Shown piece by piece: positions 1 through 9,952 of a stretch of DNA of 64,000 nucleotides. The stretch spans positions 284,437 to 348,436 of the forward strand of contig NZ_JAAMRE010000002.1 in the NCBI RefSeq assembly GCF_013522705.1, given 5' to 3'. Made by a program: the position numbers and the translations under genes. Origin of the DNA: Pseudomonas lurida. Its GTDB lineage: Bacteria > Pseudomonadota > Gammaproteobacteria > Pseudomonadales > Pseudomonadaceae. The notes below the pieces were generated by a model that ran no database searches, was not told the origin of the DNA, and saw only the letters and a list, made by a program, of their open reading frames with translations. Within the stretch, counting starts at the first letter, position 1. Each line of letters begins with the position of its first letter.

Positions 1-448
1 GTACGGCTACAACGTCAAACCCGAGAACGTGATCGGCGTGACCACCCTGCTCAAGGACCGCAAGACCGGCGAACTGACCACCGCACGTAAACAGATCGCC
101 GCCGGCAAATACGACGAGAAGGCCAACCTCGGCCTGGAACTCACCCCGTACCTGTGGACCCCGGCGACCTGGATGGCCGGCAAGCACGCAGCGATCCTCA
201 CCTACATCGACGAATGGAAAAAACCGCTGATCGTCGGCGGCGACACGCCGACAAGCGATGGCTACATGCTGTTTCACGATGTGGACGTGGCCAAGGGCGG
301 CATTCACTTGTGGGTCAACCGCAAAGACAAGTACATGGCCCAACTCAACGGCATGATGGCCAAGCATGCAGCGGCGCAGGCCAAGGAAGGGCTGCCGGTG
401 ACGGCGGACAAGAACTGGGTGATCGTCAAGCCGGATGAAATCCAGTAA
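1..448 (+). CDS. HAD-family phosphatase, C-terminal part (phosphorylcholine phosphatase-like)
   Basis: The reading frame is already open at base 2, so the gene starts before the window and only about 148 C-terminal residues are visible. They contain GGDTPTSDGYML, which fits the last HAD motif (GDxxxD) that holds Mg2+, and an ending (AQAKEGLPVTADKNWVIV) that I recognise from Pseudomonas phosphorylcholine phosphatase PchP-like proteins. Those are periplasmic HAD enzymes that release phosphate from phosphorylcholine during choline use. The catalytic DxD motif and any signal peptide are outside the window, so the substrate is inferred. The gene converges on ilvD and shares a bidirectional terminator with it. 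Confidence 0.6.
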   Translation, partial: YGYNVKPENVIGVTTLLKDRKTGELTTARKQIAAGKYDEKANLGLELTPYLWTPATWMAGKHAAILTYIDEWKKPLIVGGDTPTSDGYMLFHDVDVAKGGIHLWVNRKDKYMAQLNGMMAKHAAAQAKEGLPVTADKNWVIVKPDEIQ

Positions 449-460
449 CTGATCAAAAAT

Positions 461-484
461 GGGGGAGGGGCTTGCCCCCGATTG
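461..484. repeat. REP-type palindromic repeat
   Basis: GGGGGAGGGGCTTGCCCCC core, one member of the dispersed REP family that recurs at many gene ends in this window. It lies just after the stop of the HAD phosphatase gene. Confidence 0.7.
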
Positions 485-541
485 CAATAGTTCAGTTGCA
501 AATGTGCTAACTGGCACGCTGGCTTTGAGATTTGGCCAGGC

Positions 542-576
542 ATAAAAATGCCCCGCGCTTGGCGGGGCATTTTTAT
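542..576. terminator. Bidirectional Rho-independent terminator between the HAD phosphatase gene and ilvD
   Basis: Perfect 15-bp inverted repeat (542-556 and 562-576) with a 5-nt GCTTG loop. The GC stem core is flanked by A5 on the left and T5 on the right, so it can work for both convergent genes. It ends 11 nt from the ilvD stop codon. Confidence 0.9.
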
Positions 577-587
577 GGGCGCAGGTC

Positions 588-2429
588 TTACAGACCGTCG
601 AGCATCGCCTTGTTACGCACAGCGCCTTTGTCGGCACTGGTAGCGAGCAGGGCGTAAGCCTTCAGCGCGGTAGTGACCTTGCGCGGACGCTTCTCCACCG
701 GCTTCCAGCCTTTTTTATCCTGCTCTACCCGGCGTGCCGCCAGTTCTTCGTCGCTGATCAACAGGTTGATCGAGCGGTTCGGAATGTCGATCAGCACTTT
801 GTCGCCATCCTGCACCAGGCCAATCGCACCGCCGGCTGCGGCTTCCGGCGAAGCGTGGCCGATGGACAGGCCCGAGGTGCCGCCGGAGAAGCGGCCATCG
901 GTCAGCAGGGCGCAGGCTTTGCCCAGGCCTTTGGATTTCAGGTACGACGTCGGGTAGAGCATTTCCTGCATGCCCGGGCCGCCTTTGGGGCCTTCGTAGC
1001 GGATGATCACGATGTCGCCGGCCTTCACTTCGTCGGCGAGGATGCCGCGTACGGCGCTGTCCTGGCTTTCGAAGATTTTCGCGTTGCCTTCGAACACATG
1101 GATGGACTCATCCACGCCGGCGGTTTTGACCACGCAGCCGTCGAGGGCGATGTTGCCGTACAGCACGGCCAGGCCGCCTTCTTTGGAGTAGGCGTGCTCG
1201 ACACTGCGGATACAGCCGTTTTCACGGTCGTCGTCGAGGGTGTCCCAACGGGTCGACTGGCTGAAAGCGGTCTGGGTCGGGATGCCCGCCGGGCCGGCCT
1301 TGAAGAAGGTGTGCACGGCTTCGTCGTCGGTCTGGGTGATGTCCCATTTGGCGATGCCGTCGGCCATGGTCTTGCTGTGCACGGTCGGCAGGTCGGTGTG
1401 CAGCAGGCCGCCACGGGCCAGGGAGCCGAGGATGGAGAAGATCCCGCCGGCGCGGTGCACGTCTTCCATGTGGTACTTCTGGATGTTCGGCGCGACCTTG
1501 CACAGTTGCGGCACATGGCGGGACAGGCGGTCGATGTCGCGCAGGTCGAAGTCGATCTCGGCTTCCTGGGCCGCGGCCAGCAAGTGCAGGATGGTATTGG
1601 TGGAACCGCCCATGGCGATGTCCAGGGTCATGGCGTTTTCGAACGCCTTGAAGTTGGCGATGTTGCGCGGCAACACCGACTCATCGTTGTCGCCGTAGTA
1701 GCGCTTGCACAGCTCGACGATGGTGCGGCCGGCCTGCAGGAACAGCTGCTCGCGGTCGCTGTGAGTGGCCAGGGTGGAACCGTTGCCCGGCAGTGCCAGG
1801 CCGAGGGCCTCGGTGAGGCAGTTCATCGAGTTGGCGGTGAACATGCCGGAGCACGAACCGCAGGTCGGGCAGGCGCTGCGCTCGTATTCCGCCACCTTCT
1901 CGTCAGAAGCGCTGGAATCGGCGGCGATGACCATGGCGTCGACCAGGTCCAGGCCATGGGAGGCGAGTTTGGTCTTGCCGGCTTCCATCGGACCGCCGGA
2001 GACGAAGATCACCGGGATGTTCAGGCGCAGCGCGGCCATCAACATGCCGGGGGTGATCTTGTCGCAGTTGGAGATGCACACGATGGCGTCGGCGCAGTGG
2101 GCGTTGACCATGTACTCCACGGAGTCGGCGATGATCTCGCGGCTCGGCAGCGAGTACAGCATGCCGTCATGGCCCATGGCTATGCCGTCGTCCACGGCAA
2201 TGGTGTTGAATTCTTTTGCCACGCCGCCGGCGCGTTCGATTTCGCGGGCGACCAGCTGGCCCAGGTCCTTGAGGTGGACGTGGCCGGGTACGAACTGAGT
2301 AAAGGAGTTGGCAATCGCGATGATCGGCTTCTTGAAGTCGTCATCTTTCATCCCCGTGGCGCGCCACAGTGCGCGGGCGCCGGCCATGTTGCGGCCGTGG
2401 GTGGATGTTTTCGAGCGGTAATCTGGCAT
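588..2429 (-). CDS. ilvD: Dihydroxy-acid dehydratase
   Basis: IlvD dehydrates 2,3-dihydroxy-isovalerate and -methylvalerate to the 2-keto acids, the third step of valine/isoleucine synthesis. The 613-aa length is that of the long E. coli-type [4Fe-4S] enzyme. Iron-sulfur cysteine motifs are present: [12 protein letters not shown] around residues 118-129 and [11 protein letters not shown] at 187-197. The C-terminal half keeps [14 protein letters not shown]. The start [14 protein letters not shown] is the normal family start, preceded by a GGAG-like site. It stands alone and is transcribed away from the DUF4153 gene; the 278-nt gap upstream carries no other gene I can support. Confidence 0.98.
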   Translation of the reverse strand: MPDYRSKTSTHGRNMAGARALWRATGMKDDDFKKPIIAIANSFTQFVPGHVHLKDLGQLVAREIERAGGVAKEFNTIAVDDGIAMGHDGMLYSLPSREIIADSVEYMVNAHCADAIVCISNCDKITPGMLMAALRLNIPVIFVSGGPMEAGKTKLASHGLDLVDAMVIAADSSASDEKVAEYERSACPTCGSCSGMFTANSMNCLTEALGLALPGNGSTLATHSDREQLFLQAGRTIVELCKRYYGDNDESVLPRNIANFKAFENAMTLDIAMGGSTNTILHLLAAAQEAEIDFDLRDIDRLSRHVPQLCKVAPNIQKYHMEDVHRAGGIFSILGSLARGGLLHTDLPTVHSKTMADGIAKWDITQTDDEAVHTFFKAGPAGIPTQTAFSQSTRWDTLDDDRENGCIRSVEHAYSKEGGLAVLYGNIALDGCVVKTAGVDESIHVFEGNAKIFESQDSAVRGILADEVKAGDIVIIRYEGPKGGPGMQEMLYPTSYLKSKGLGKACALLTDGRFSGGTSGLSIGHASPEAAAGGAIGLVQDGDKVLIDIPNRSINLLISDEELAARRVEQDKKGWKPVEKRPRKVTTALKAYALLATSADKGAVRNKAMLDGL

Positions 2430-2707
2430 GGAGCACTCCGGGCGGCTAATCAGGTACTAAAGGGGAGTGAGCTTCTATGGACGTCTGGAACACTCAGAAA
2501 TAGCCGTGTGTCCGGAGGTTGCCTCAAACGCTGCGGGATCGCCGCGCGCCGTGGCCTTGAGCTCATAAACCCGCCGGGGGATGACTGGCGATGAATAGGG
2601 CCGATTCTACACCGCTGGCGGCTGGAGGGAATGGGGCAATACTCAGCGCCACCGGCTTTGTTTAGACTGGCGGCCCTTTGCTCTTACCTCGCTCCAAAGG
2701 AATTGGA

Positions 2708-4441
2708 ATGCCCGTTATTCATCGTCTTCTAGGCTTCTACCTGCTGATCGGCCTGATCCAGGGCATCGTCTGCTATTACGCCGGCCAGTTGCATCGCTTG
2801 AGCGAGACGCTGTTCTTCGTCACCGGCACCGTGGTGTTGGTCGGCGGCACTACGTTGCAGCTGCTGGGCGAAAAAGCCCGACATTGGCGCTCATTGCTGC
2901 CTACCCTGGCGTTCACCCTGCTGATGGGCGGCATGACATTTTGGGTCTGCCAGGGCCTTGACCCGGATGACAATCACCGCTGGGCGATCAATACCTGGAT
3001 CATCAGCTTGCTGGTGCTGTGTTATGTCTGTGCCACCTTCCTGTTCGCCTGGCCCGTCACCAAAGGGCAGCGCTGGCGCTATGAGGACCTGTTCCTGCAA
3101 GCCTGGAGCAGCGTGTTTATCGTGCTGTACGCGTTGATCCTGGTGGCGGTGATCATGCTGTTGCTCAAACTCTGGGGCCAACTGTTCCTGATGCTGGGCA
3201 TCGAGTTTTTTGAGCGTCACTTCTGGAGCAAGCTGTTCCTGTGCTTCAGCCTGCCGCTGGTGTTTGCGCTGGGGATGTATCTGGCGGCGCGTAGCGAGAA
3301 GGTCATCGGCCAGATGCGCAGCATGCTGTTGAGCGCCTGCGGTCTGTTGCTGCCATTGATTGCGCTGATCAGCGTGTTGTTTACCCTGACCTTGCCGTTC
3401 ACCGGGCTGGCGCGGATTTGGGCCACGGGTTATTCCACCCCGATTCTGCTGGTGTTGGCCGGGGCGCAGTTGTTCCTGCTCAACGGCGTGTTCCAGGATG
3501 GCGTCCAGCCTCGACCGTATCCCAAATGGTTGACGCATTTTATCGAGTTGAGCCTGCTGTGCCTGCCGATTCTTGCCGCGCTGGCGTTTTATTCAAGCTG
3601 GCTGCGGGTCGAGCAATATGCCTTGTCGCCCCTGCGTTTCATCGCACTGGCACTGGCCGTATTGTGCAGCCTGTACGGCCTGGCGGCGGTGTGGGCGGTG
3701 GCCTTGCGCTCGCCGGTCTGGCTGGGCAACTTGCGGGTGACCAACCCGGCCCTGGCGTTGCTGTTTTGTGGGCTGGTGGTGTTGATCAATACGCCGCTCC
3801 TGGACCCGGTGCGCTTGAGCGTCGACGATCAGGTCCGGCGTCTGCTCGACGGGCGTATCAAGGCAGAAGCGTTCGATGCGAACAACCTGCGCTTCGGCCT
3901 GGAAAAGGCCGGCCAGGAGGCGTATGCGAAATTGCAGGCCGACCTGGATCAGGAGCGCATTCTTGACCCGCAAACACGCCGCGCCCTGCGCGAGCGCATG
4001 GAGGACACGTCGCTGAGTTTCAGCGAACAGTACGAAAAGGAACGCGCCCAGCGGCCCAAGCCCGAGTTGGAATGGATCGGCCCGCAGCCCAAAGGCAGCG
4101 AACAGTTCGCGAACCTCAGCCTGGATGCGGACTCGCCTTGCGAACCCGGCTGCGTGCTGTGGGCGGTCGACCTTGACGAGGATGGCCGGCCCGAAGTGCT
4201 GGCCATCCCACACACCGGCTACAGCCACGACTTCATGCTCCCGCGCATTTTTGTGCAGGACCGGAAGGGCCAATGGGGAGATCGCGGCCCGCTGCTGTGG
4301 ACGCAACTGCCGGACGGAGCCGTCGACACTGAAGCGCTGATCCGTGACATCCGCGCAGGCAAGGTATCGTTGGCCAAGCCGCGTTACCTGCAATTGGAGT
4401 CCAGTGACATGTTGCTCACCCCGGTGATTCGGGAGCGTTAG
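2708..4441 (+). CDS. DUF4153 multi-pass membrane protein
   Basis: 577-aa protein. The first half to two-thirds is made of roughly ten hydrophobic segments, beginning with MPVIHRLLGFYLLIGLIQGI. The last 200 residues are soluble and charged, with a calcium-binding-like stretch (VDLDEDGRPEV). This matches the DUF4153 family, which sits near mutM in other Pseudomonas and has no established biochemical role. I chose the ATG at 2708 because AAAGGA lies 6-13 nt upstream; an in-frame TTG at 2678 would add ten residues with no support. The stop overlaps the convergent MFS gene by 4 nt. Confidence 0.85.
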   Translation: MPVIHRLLGFYLLIGLIQGIVCYYAGQLHRLSETLFFVTGTVVLVGGTTLQLLGEKARHWRSLLPTLAFTLLMGGMTFWVCQGLDPDDNHRWAINTWIISLLVLCYVCATFLFAWPVTKGQRWRYEDLFLQAWSSVFIVLYALILVAVIMLLLKLWGQLFLMLGIEFFERHFWSKLFLCFSLPLVFALGMYLAARSEKVIGQMRSMLLSACGLLLPLIALISVLFTLTLPFTGLARIWATGYSTPILLVLAGAQLFLLNGVFQDGVQPRPYPKWLTHFIELSLLCLPILAALAFYSSWLRVEQYALSPLRFIALALAVLCSLYGLAAVWAVALRSPVWLGNLRVTNPALALLFCGLVVLINTPLLDPVRLSVDDQVRRLLDGRIKAEAFDANNLRFGLEKAGQEAYAKLQADLDQERILDPQTRRALRERMEDTSLSFSEQYEKERAQRPKPELEWIGPQPKGSEQFANLSLDADSPCEPGCVLWAVDLDEDGRPEVLAIPHTGYSHDFMLPRIFVQDRKGQWGDRGPLLWTQLPDGAVDTEALIRDIRAGKVSLAKPRYLQLESSDMLLTPVIRER

Positions 4442-5601
4442 TCGCGGCCTGTTCGGTGATTGGTCACCAGTCCCCACAGGCTCAAGCCGATAAAACTGAG
4501 GGCGATGGTCAGCAGCAGATGACCGCCCGCCTGGGCCAGTGCCGCGCTGCTGACGGCGGCGGTGAGGAACATGATGCTGTTTCCTGCCGAGGCCGCCGTG
4601 CCCGCGCGGCTGGAAAATAACAGCATCGCTGCAGAAATGGCGGCGGGTCGAACCAGGGTGACGGCGAGGGCGCTGATCAGCATTGGAATCAGCAAGGTCA
4701 CGGTGGTGATGGCTTTCAGGCTGATGATCAGCGTTAACAGCGCGCCAGCAACAAGCAGTAGCCCTAGGCCGATGTTGATTTGTCGCGACAGCGAAATGCG
4801 CTTTTGCAGGTACGAAGCCGCCACGCCGCCGAGCAGATAGGCCAAGCCGTACACCATCAGCACCAGCGCATATTGGTATTCGGACAACTTCAGTGCATCC
4901 ATGAAAATCATCGGCGTCACGCTGATCAAGGCGAAATAACAGGCAAACACCAGGGCGGCGATCCACCAGTAGCGCAGGAAGTCACGATTGCGCGCAACAG
5001 CTTTGAGTGTGCCGAGGATGGGCACCGGCGCGCGATGCGGGCCGGTGGACTTGGAGGGCAGGATGCAGAACGCATGGATCAACATGCCCAATGCCATCAG
5101 TGCAAAGCCGTAGAAACTGCCTTGCCAGTCGAAGGTGGTTTGCAGCCAGGAGCCGATCAGCGGCGACAGTGCGACAAACGAGCCGCTCAGGGTCATGTAA
5201 TAGAGGCGCACTCTGGCACGGTGCTGTTCTTCGAACAGGTCCTCCACCAGCGCGTGGCCCAGTACGAAGAAACCGCAGCCCACAGCCTGTACGCTTCGAA
5301 ACAGCAGGAAGGTCGGATAGTCGTTCGCCAGTGCGCAGCCCATCGCTCCCAGGATCGACAGCACGATACAGCCGAGCAGGACTTCCTTGCGTCCCCATTT
5401 ATCCGAGAGCGGCCCGGCGACCATCTGCGAGATCGAAAACACCAGCGTAAACAGACTGATCGACAGCGCGATGTCTGCACTGGGGGTGTCGAACCGGGTT
5501 GCCAGCGCGGGGAAGGAGGGCAGCAGGATATTGATCGGGAAGAAGCTGATCAGGGAAATGCTGGTGATGAGGATGAAGCGGGAGAGGATGGGCCCAGACA
5601 T
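4438..5601 (-). CDS. MFS transporter, Bcr/CflA-like drug exporter
   Basis: 387-aa inner-membrane protein with the 12-helix pattern of the major facilitator superfamily. The loop between helices 2 and 3 carries the MFS signature GPLSDKWGRKEVLLG (about residues 63-77), and the spacing resembles Bcr/CflA multidrug exporters that use the proton gradient. No substrate can be read from the sequence. The gene is monocistronic and converges on the DUF4153 gene with a 4-nt overlap. A sigma70-like promoter is visible just upstream. Confidence 0.85.
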   Translation of the reverse strand: MSGPILSRFILITSISLISFFPINILLPSFPALATRFDTPSADIALSISLFTLVFSISQMVAGPLSDKWGRKEVLLGCIVLSILGAMGCALANDYPTFLLFRSVQAVGCGFFVLGHALVEDLFEEQHRARVRLYYMTLSGSFVALSPLIGSWLQTTFDWQGSFYGFALMALGMLIHAFCILPSKSTGPHRAPVPILGTLKAVARNRDFLRYWWIAALVFACYFALISVTPMIFMDALKLSEYQYALVLMVYGLAYLLGGVAASYLQKRISLSRQINIGLGLLLVAGALLTLIISLKAITTVTLLIPMLISALAVTLVRPAAISAAMLLFSSRAGTAASAGNSIMFLTAAVSSAALAQAGGHLLLTIALSFIGLSLWGLVTNHRTGRD

Positions 5602-5634
5602 TGTTAGTGTTTTCCGGCGTAAAACCAGAAACCG

Positions 5635-5662
5635 ATACTAGTCTGCGAAAAATGCAATGCAA
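5635..5662 (-). promoter_or_regulatory. Sigma70-like promoter of the MFS gene
   Basis: On the minus strand TTGCAT (5657-5662), a 16-nt spacer and TAGTAT (5635-5640) lie 34 nt before the start codon. The match is by eye only. Confidence 0.4.
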
Positions 5663-5743
5663 TCCAAAGTGTTGGAAGAAATTTCCTGAATTAACGTAGC
5701 TTGCTGCGGTAGGAAAAATCTTCATTGCACCGCCCAAACTAAA

Positions 5744-5770
5744 GGTGGGAGGGGGCTGGCCCCTCCCACC
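5744..5770. repeat. REP-type palindromic repeat
   Basis: GGTGGGAGGGG-CTG-GCCCCTCCCACC hairpin immediately downstream of the rlmI stop. It is a member of the dispersed REP family and may also end rlmI transcription. Confidence 0.7.
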
Positions 5771-5773
5771 GTT

Positions 5774-6970
5774 TCAGCTATTGGGCAACAACCGGCACGT
5801 AATGCTCTTGATATACCGCGTCTCCACGATCGCCGGATGCACCGGATGATCCGGACCCTGGCCGCCGCGTTCCAGCATCTGGATATTGCGGTCCAGATGG
5901 CGCGCGCTGGTCAGCAGGATGTTTTGCAGGTCGTCCTCTGGCAAGTGCATGGAGCACGACGCACTGACCAGGATGCCGTCCTTGCTGAGCAGGCGCATGG
6001 CTTGCTCGTTCAGGCGGCGGTAGGCGCCTTCGCCGTTCTTCATGTCTTTCTTGCGTTTGATGAAGGCCGGTGGGTCGGCGACGATCACGTCGAAGCGCTC
6101 TTCGCTGGCTTTCAGCTCCTTGAGCGCTTCAAAGACGTCGCCTTCGATGCAGGTCATTTTCTCGGCGACGCCGTTGAGCGCCGCGTTGCGCTCCACACCG
6201 TCGAGGGCGAAGGCGGAGGCGTCGACGCAGAACACTTCATTGGCGCCGAACGCCGCGGCTTGCACGCCCCAGCCGCCGATGTAGCTGTACAGGTCAAGTA
6301 CGCGTTTGCCTTTGGCATACGGGGCCAGGCGGGCGCGGTTCATGCGGTGGTCGTAGAACCAGCCGGTTTTCTGGCCCTGGATCACCGGGGCTTCGAATTT
6401 CACCCCGTTTTCTTCCAGCGCCACCCACTCCGGCACCAGGCCGAACACGGTTTCGACATAGCGGTTGAGGCCTTCGGCGTCGCGTGCGGCGGAATCGTTC
6501 TTGAACAGGATGCCGCTGGGCTTGAGCACTTGAGTCAGCGCTGCGATCACGTCGTCCTTATGGGCTTCCATGGTCGCCGAGGCGATCTGTACCACCAGGA
6601 TGTCGCCGAAACGGTCGACCACCAGGCCCGGCAGCAGGTCGGAATCGCCGTAGACCAGGCGGTAGAACGGTTTGTCGAACAGGCGATCACGCAGGGACAG
6701 GGCGACGTTCAGGCGATGCACCAGCAGCGACTTGTCCAGCGGCAACTTGATGTCGCGCGACAGCAGACGGGCGCAGATCAGGTTGTTCGGGCTCATGGCC
6801 ACAATGCCGAGGGTCTTGCCGCCGGCCGCTTCCAGGATGGCCTGGTCGCCTGCCTGGAACCCGTGGAGTGGGGTGGCGGCCACATCGATTTCGTTGCTGT
6901 AGACCCACAGGTGGCCGTTGCGCAAACGACGATCGGCGTTGGCTTTGAGACGCAGGCTTGGCAGGGACAT
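5774..6970 (-). CDS. rlmI: 23S rRNA m5C1962 methyltransferase (RlmI/YccW family)
   Basis: 398-aa class I SAM-dependent methyltransferase. The N-terminal 75 residues form a PUA RNA-binding domain (LRLKANADRRLRNGHLWVYS). The SAM-binding part follows with VLDLYSYIGGWGVQAAAFGA, the catalytic VADPPAFIKRKKDMKNGEGA, and SCSMH near the end, whose cysteine fits the m5C mechanism. In E. coli RlmI modifies C1962 of 23S rRNA. The start MSLPSLRLKANADRR is typical. Related orthologues in the same COG act on other cytosines, so the exact target base is inferred from the family. Confidence 0.88.
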   Translation of the reverse strand: MSLPSLRLKANADRRLRNGHLWVYSNEIDVAATPLHGFQAGDQAILEAAGGKTLGIVAMSPNNLICARLLSRDIKLPLDKSLLVHRLNVALSLRDRLFDKPFYRLVYGDSDLLPGLVVDRFGDILVVQIASATMEAHKDDVIAALTQVLKPSGILFKNDSAARDAEGLNRYVETVFGLVPEWVALEENGVKFEAPVIQGQKTGWFYDHRMNRARLAPYAKGKRVLDLYSYIGGWGVQAAAFGANEVFCVDASAFALDGVERNAALNGVAEKMTCIEGDVFEALKELKASEERFDVIVADPPAFIKRKKDMKNGEGAYRRLNEQAMRLLSKDGILVSASCSMHLPEDDLQNILLTSARHLDRNIQMLERGGQGPDHPVHPAIVETRYIKSITCRLLPNS

Positions 6971-7020
6971 GACGTCGCTCCGGAAAAAAGAGCGGGAGTA
7001 TACCCTTTGCGCACCGGTTT

Positions 7021-7111
7021 ATGTGGGCGCTGGCTTGCCTGCGATGCGGACGGCGCGCTGTATCTGACGTACGGCGGCGATGCTGTCGCAGGCAAGTCAG
7101 CTCCCACATTT
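7021..7111. repeat. REP doublet (REPIN-like) between rlmI and the HDOD gene
   Basis: Two inverted REP arms, ATGTGGGCGCTGGCTTGCCTGC and its near reverse complement ending CTCCCACAT, surround about 45 bp of loop sequence. This two-arm layout is that of REPINs, which are mobilised non-autonomously by RAYT transposases in P. fluorescens. No RAYT gene is in this window. Confidence 0.75.
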
Positions 7112-7196
7112 GATCGGGTTTCAATTCAGGTTTTTTGAGGTGTCAGTCAGCTTTGCTTCAAGGTTAGAATCCCCACCTAGCCCGGAGTGTGTACTT

Positions 7197-8063
7197 ATGT
7201 CCCAAGAGCTTACCGCCGAACAGATTCAACAGGCCCTGCAAGGCATCAGCGTACCGCCGCAACCGCAGATCATGGTGGATCTGCAGATGGAGCAGTACAT
7301 GCCCGACCCGGACCTGGAGGTGATCGCGCGGTTGATCTCCCAGGACCCGGGCCTGTCCGGCGCGCTGCTTAAAATCGTCAACTCGGCGCATTACGGCCTG
7401 AGCAACAAGATCGCGTCGATCCAGCGCGCGGTGAACCTGCTGGGCAGCCGTTCGGTGATCAACCTGATCAATGCCTTGTCGATCCGGGGTGAAATGAGCG
7501 ATGAAACCATCGTCACCCTCAACCGCTTTTGGGACACCGCTCAGGACGTGGCCATGACCAGCCTGACCGTGGCCAAGCGCACCGGCTCCCAGGCCGTGGA
7601 CGAGGCCTATGCCCTTGGGCTGTTCCACGATTGTGGCGTACCGCTGATGCTCAAGCGCTTTCCCAACTACATGAGCGTGCTCGAAGAGGCCTACGCCAAT
7701 GCCGGGCCGGACTGCCGCGTGGTCGATACCGAGAACAACGCGTTCAATACCAACCACGCGGTGGTGGGCTACTACACCGCCAAGTCCTGGCGCTTGCCGG
7801 AACATGTGACCGACGCGATCGCCAACCACCACAACGCCCTGGCGATTTTCAGCGACGAGTCGTCACGCAATGCACCGCTGAAGAACCTGCTGGCGATCCT
7901 GAAGATGGCCGAGCACATCTGCGAGTCTTACCGGGTGCTGGGGAACCAGTCGGTGGACCATGAGTGGAATGCCGTTGGCCCTCTGGTGCTCGATTATGTG
8001 GGGCTGTCGGACTACGACTTCGAGAGCATGAAGTTGTCGATCCGCGAATTGGGCGCGAACTGA
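7197..8063 (+). CDS. HDOD domain protein
   Basis: 288-aa soluble protein made almost entirely of an HDOD domain, a metal-independent relative of HD phosphohydrolases. Such proteins are common in Pseudomonas and are linked to signalling and c-di-GMP or stress output; none of that can be read directly here. Visible family features are the helix QPQIMVDLQMEQYMPDPDLE, then LLKIVNSAHYGL and VNLLGSRSVINLINAL. I chose ATG 7197 (MSQELTAEQIQ) because GGAG lies 10 nt upstream; an in-frame upstream start at 7080 would run through the REP doublet. It is followed 21 nt later by mutM, as in other Pseudomonas. Confidence 0.88.
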   Translation: MSQELTAEQIQQALQGISVPPQPQIMVDLQMEQYMPDPDLEVIARLISQDPGLSGALLKIVNSAHYGLSNKIASIQRAVNLLGSRSVINLINALSIRGEMSDETIVTLNRFWDTAQDVAMTSLTVAKRTGSQAVDEAYALGLFHDCGVPLMLKRFPNYMSVLEEAYANAGPDCRVVDTENNAFNTNHAVVGYYTAKSWRLPEHVTDAIANHHNALAIFSDESSRNAPLKNLLAILKMAEHICESYRVLGNQSVDHEWNAVGPLVLDYVGLSDYDFESMKLSIRELGAN

Positions 8064-8084
8064 TTTTTTACCCAAGAGGCGTAC

Positions 8085-8897
8085 ATGCCCGAGTTACCTG
8101 AAGTCGAAACCACCCGTCGCGGGATTGCCCCGCACCTGGAAGGCCAGCGCGTCAGCCGTGTGGTGGTGCGCGAACGGCGCCTGCGCTGGCCGATCCCGGA
8201 AGACCTGGATGTGCGTCTCTCCGGGCAGCGCATCGTGCTGGTGGAACGGCGCGCCAAGTACCTGTTGATCAATGCCGAAGTGGGCACTCTGATCAGCCAC
8301 CTGGGCATGTCCGGTAACCTGCGCCTGGTGGAAACCGGCATGCCGGCGGCCAAGCATGAGCATGTGGATATCGAACTCGAATCCGGCCTGGCCCTGCGCT
8401 ACACCGACCCCCGGCGTTTCGGCGCGATGCTCTGGAGCCAGGACCCGCACAACCACGAACTGCTGCTGCGCCTGGGGCCGGAACCGTTGACCGACCTGTT
8501 CGACGGCGAGCGCCTGTTTCAACAGTCCCGCGGCAAGTCCATGGCGGTCAAACCGTTCATCATGGACAACGCGGTGGTGGTCGGTGTGGGCAACATCTAT
8601 GCGACGGAAGCGTTATTCGCGGCGGGGATCGATCCGCGTCGAGCGGCCGGCGGCATTTCACGCGGGCGTTATTTGAAGCTAGCGATCGAGATCAAGCGGG
8701 TGCTGGCGGCGGCCATCGAGCGCGGCGGCACTACATTGCGGGACTTTATCGGCGGCGATGGGCAGCCGGGTTATTTCCAGCAGGAACTGTTCGTCTACGG
8801 CCGGGGCGGCGAGGCGTGCAAGGTGTGCGGGACTGAGCTGCGCAATGTGGTGCTGGGGCAGCGGGCGAGTGTGTTTTGCCCAAGGTGCCAGAGCTGA
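8085..8897 (+). CDS. mutM: Formamidopyrimidine-DNA glycosylase (Fpg/MutM)
   Basis: 270-aa bifunctional DNA repair glycosylase/AP lyase that removes 8-oxoguanine and Fapy lesions. After the initiator Met the chain reads [13 protein letters not shown], giving the catalytic Pro2 and Glu3. The helix-two-turn-helix region and the invariant lysine (KYLLI) follow, and the C-terminus has a zinc finger with Cys pairs CKVCG and CPRCQ. All catalytic parts are present at the family's usual length. It lies 21 nt after the HDOD gene and probably shares its transcript. Confidence 0.98.
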   Translation: MPELPEVETTRRGIAPHLEGQRVSRVVVRERRLRWPIPEDLDVRLSGQRIVLVERRAKYLLINAEVGTLISHLGMSGNLRLVETGMPAAKHEHVDIELESGLALRYTDPRRFGAMLWSQDPHNHELLLRLGPEPLTDLFDGERLFQQSRGKSMAVKPFIMDNAVVVGVGNIYATEALFAAGIDPRRAAGGISRGRYLKLAIEIKRVLAAAIERGGTTLRDFIGGDGQPGYFQQELFVYGRGGEACKVCGTELRNVVLGQRASVFCPRCQS

Positions 8898-8920
8898 TTG
8901 CGGGTGATGGCTGATATCGC

Positions 8921-8988
8921 TATCGGGGGCAAGCCCTCTCCCACAGTTTGGGCATACATTCCAAGTGTGGAAGGGGGCTTGCCCCGGA
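8921..8988. repeat. REP doublet between mutM and the ferredoxin gene
   Basis: Two arms in opposite orientation, ATCGGGGGCAAGCCCTCTCCCACAG and TGTGGAAGGGGGCTTGCCCC, in the convergent gap. This is the REPIN-type arrangement. Confidence 0.75.
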
Positions 8989-9015
8989 TAAGGCCCTGAC
9001 AGGCGCTGAATAAGC

Positions 9016-9918
<903 letters not shown>

Positions 9919-9952
9919 TTATGTAGATAGATGCCGTGAATCCCACGTTTAT

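Noticed and set aside
855..2594. A 579-codon plus-strand frame opposite ilvD
   Set aside because: Antisense shadow of ilvD, low-complexity Gly/Val/His-rich product.
3593..4966. A 457-codon minus-strand frame spanning the DUF4153 and MFS genes
   Set aside because: It crosses two genes in opposite orientation and has an Arg/His/Gln-rich, motif-free product.
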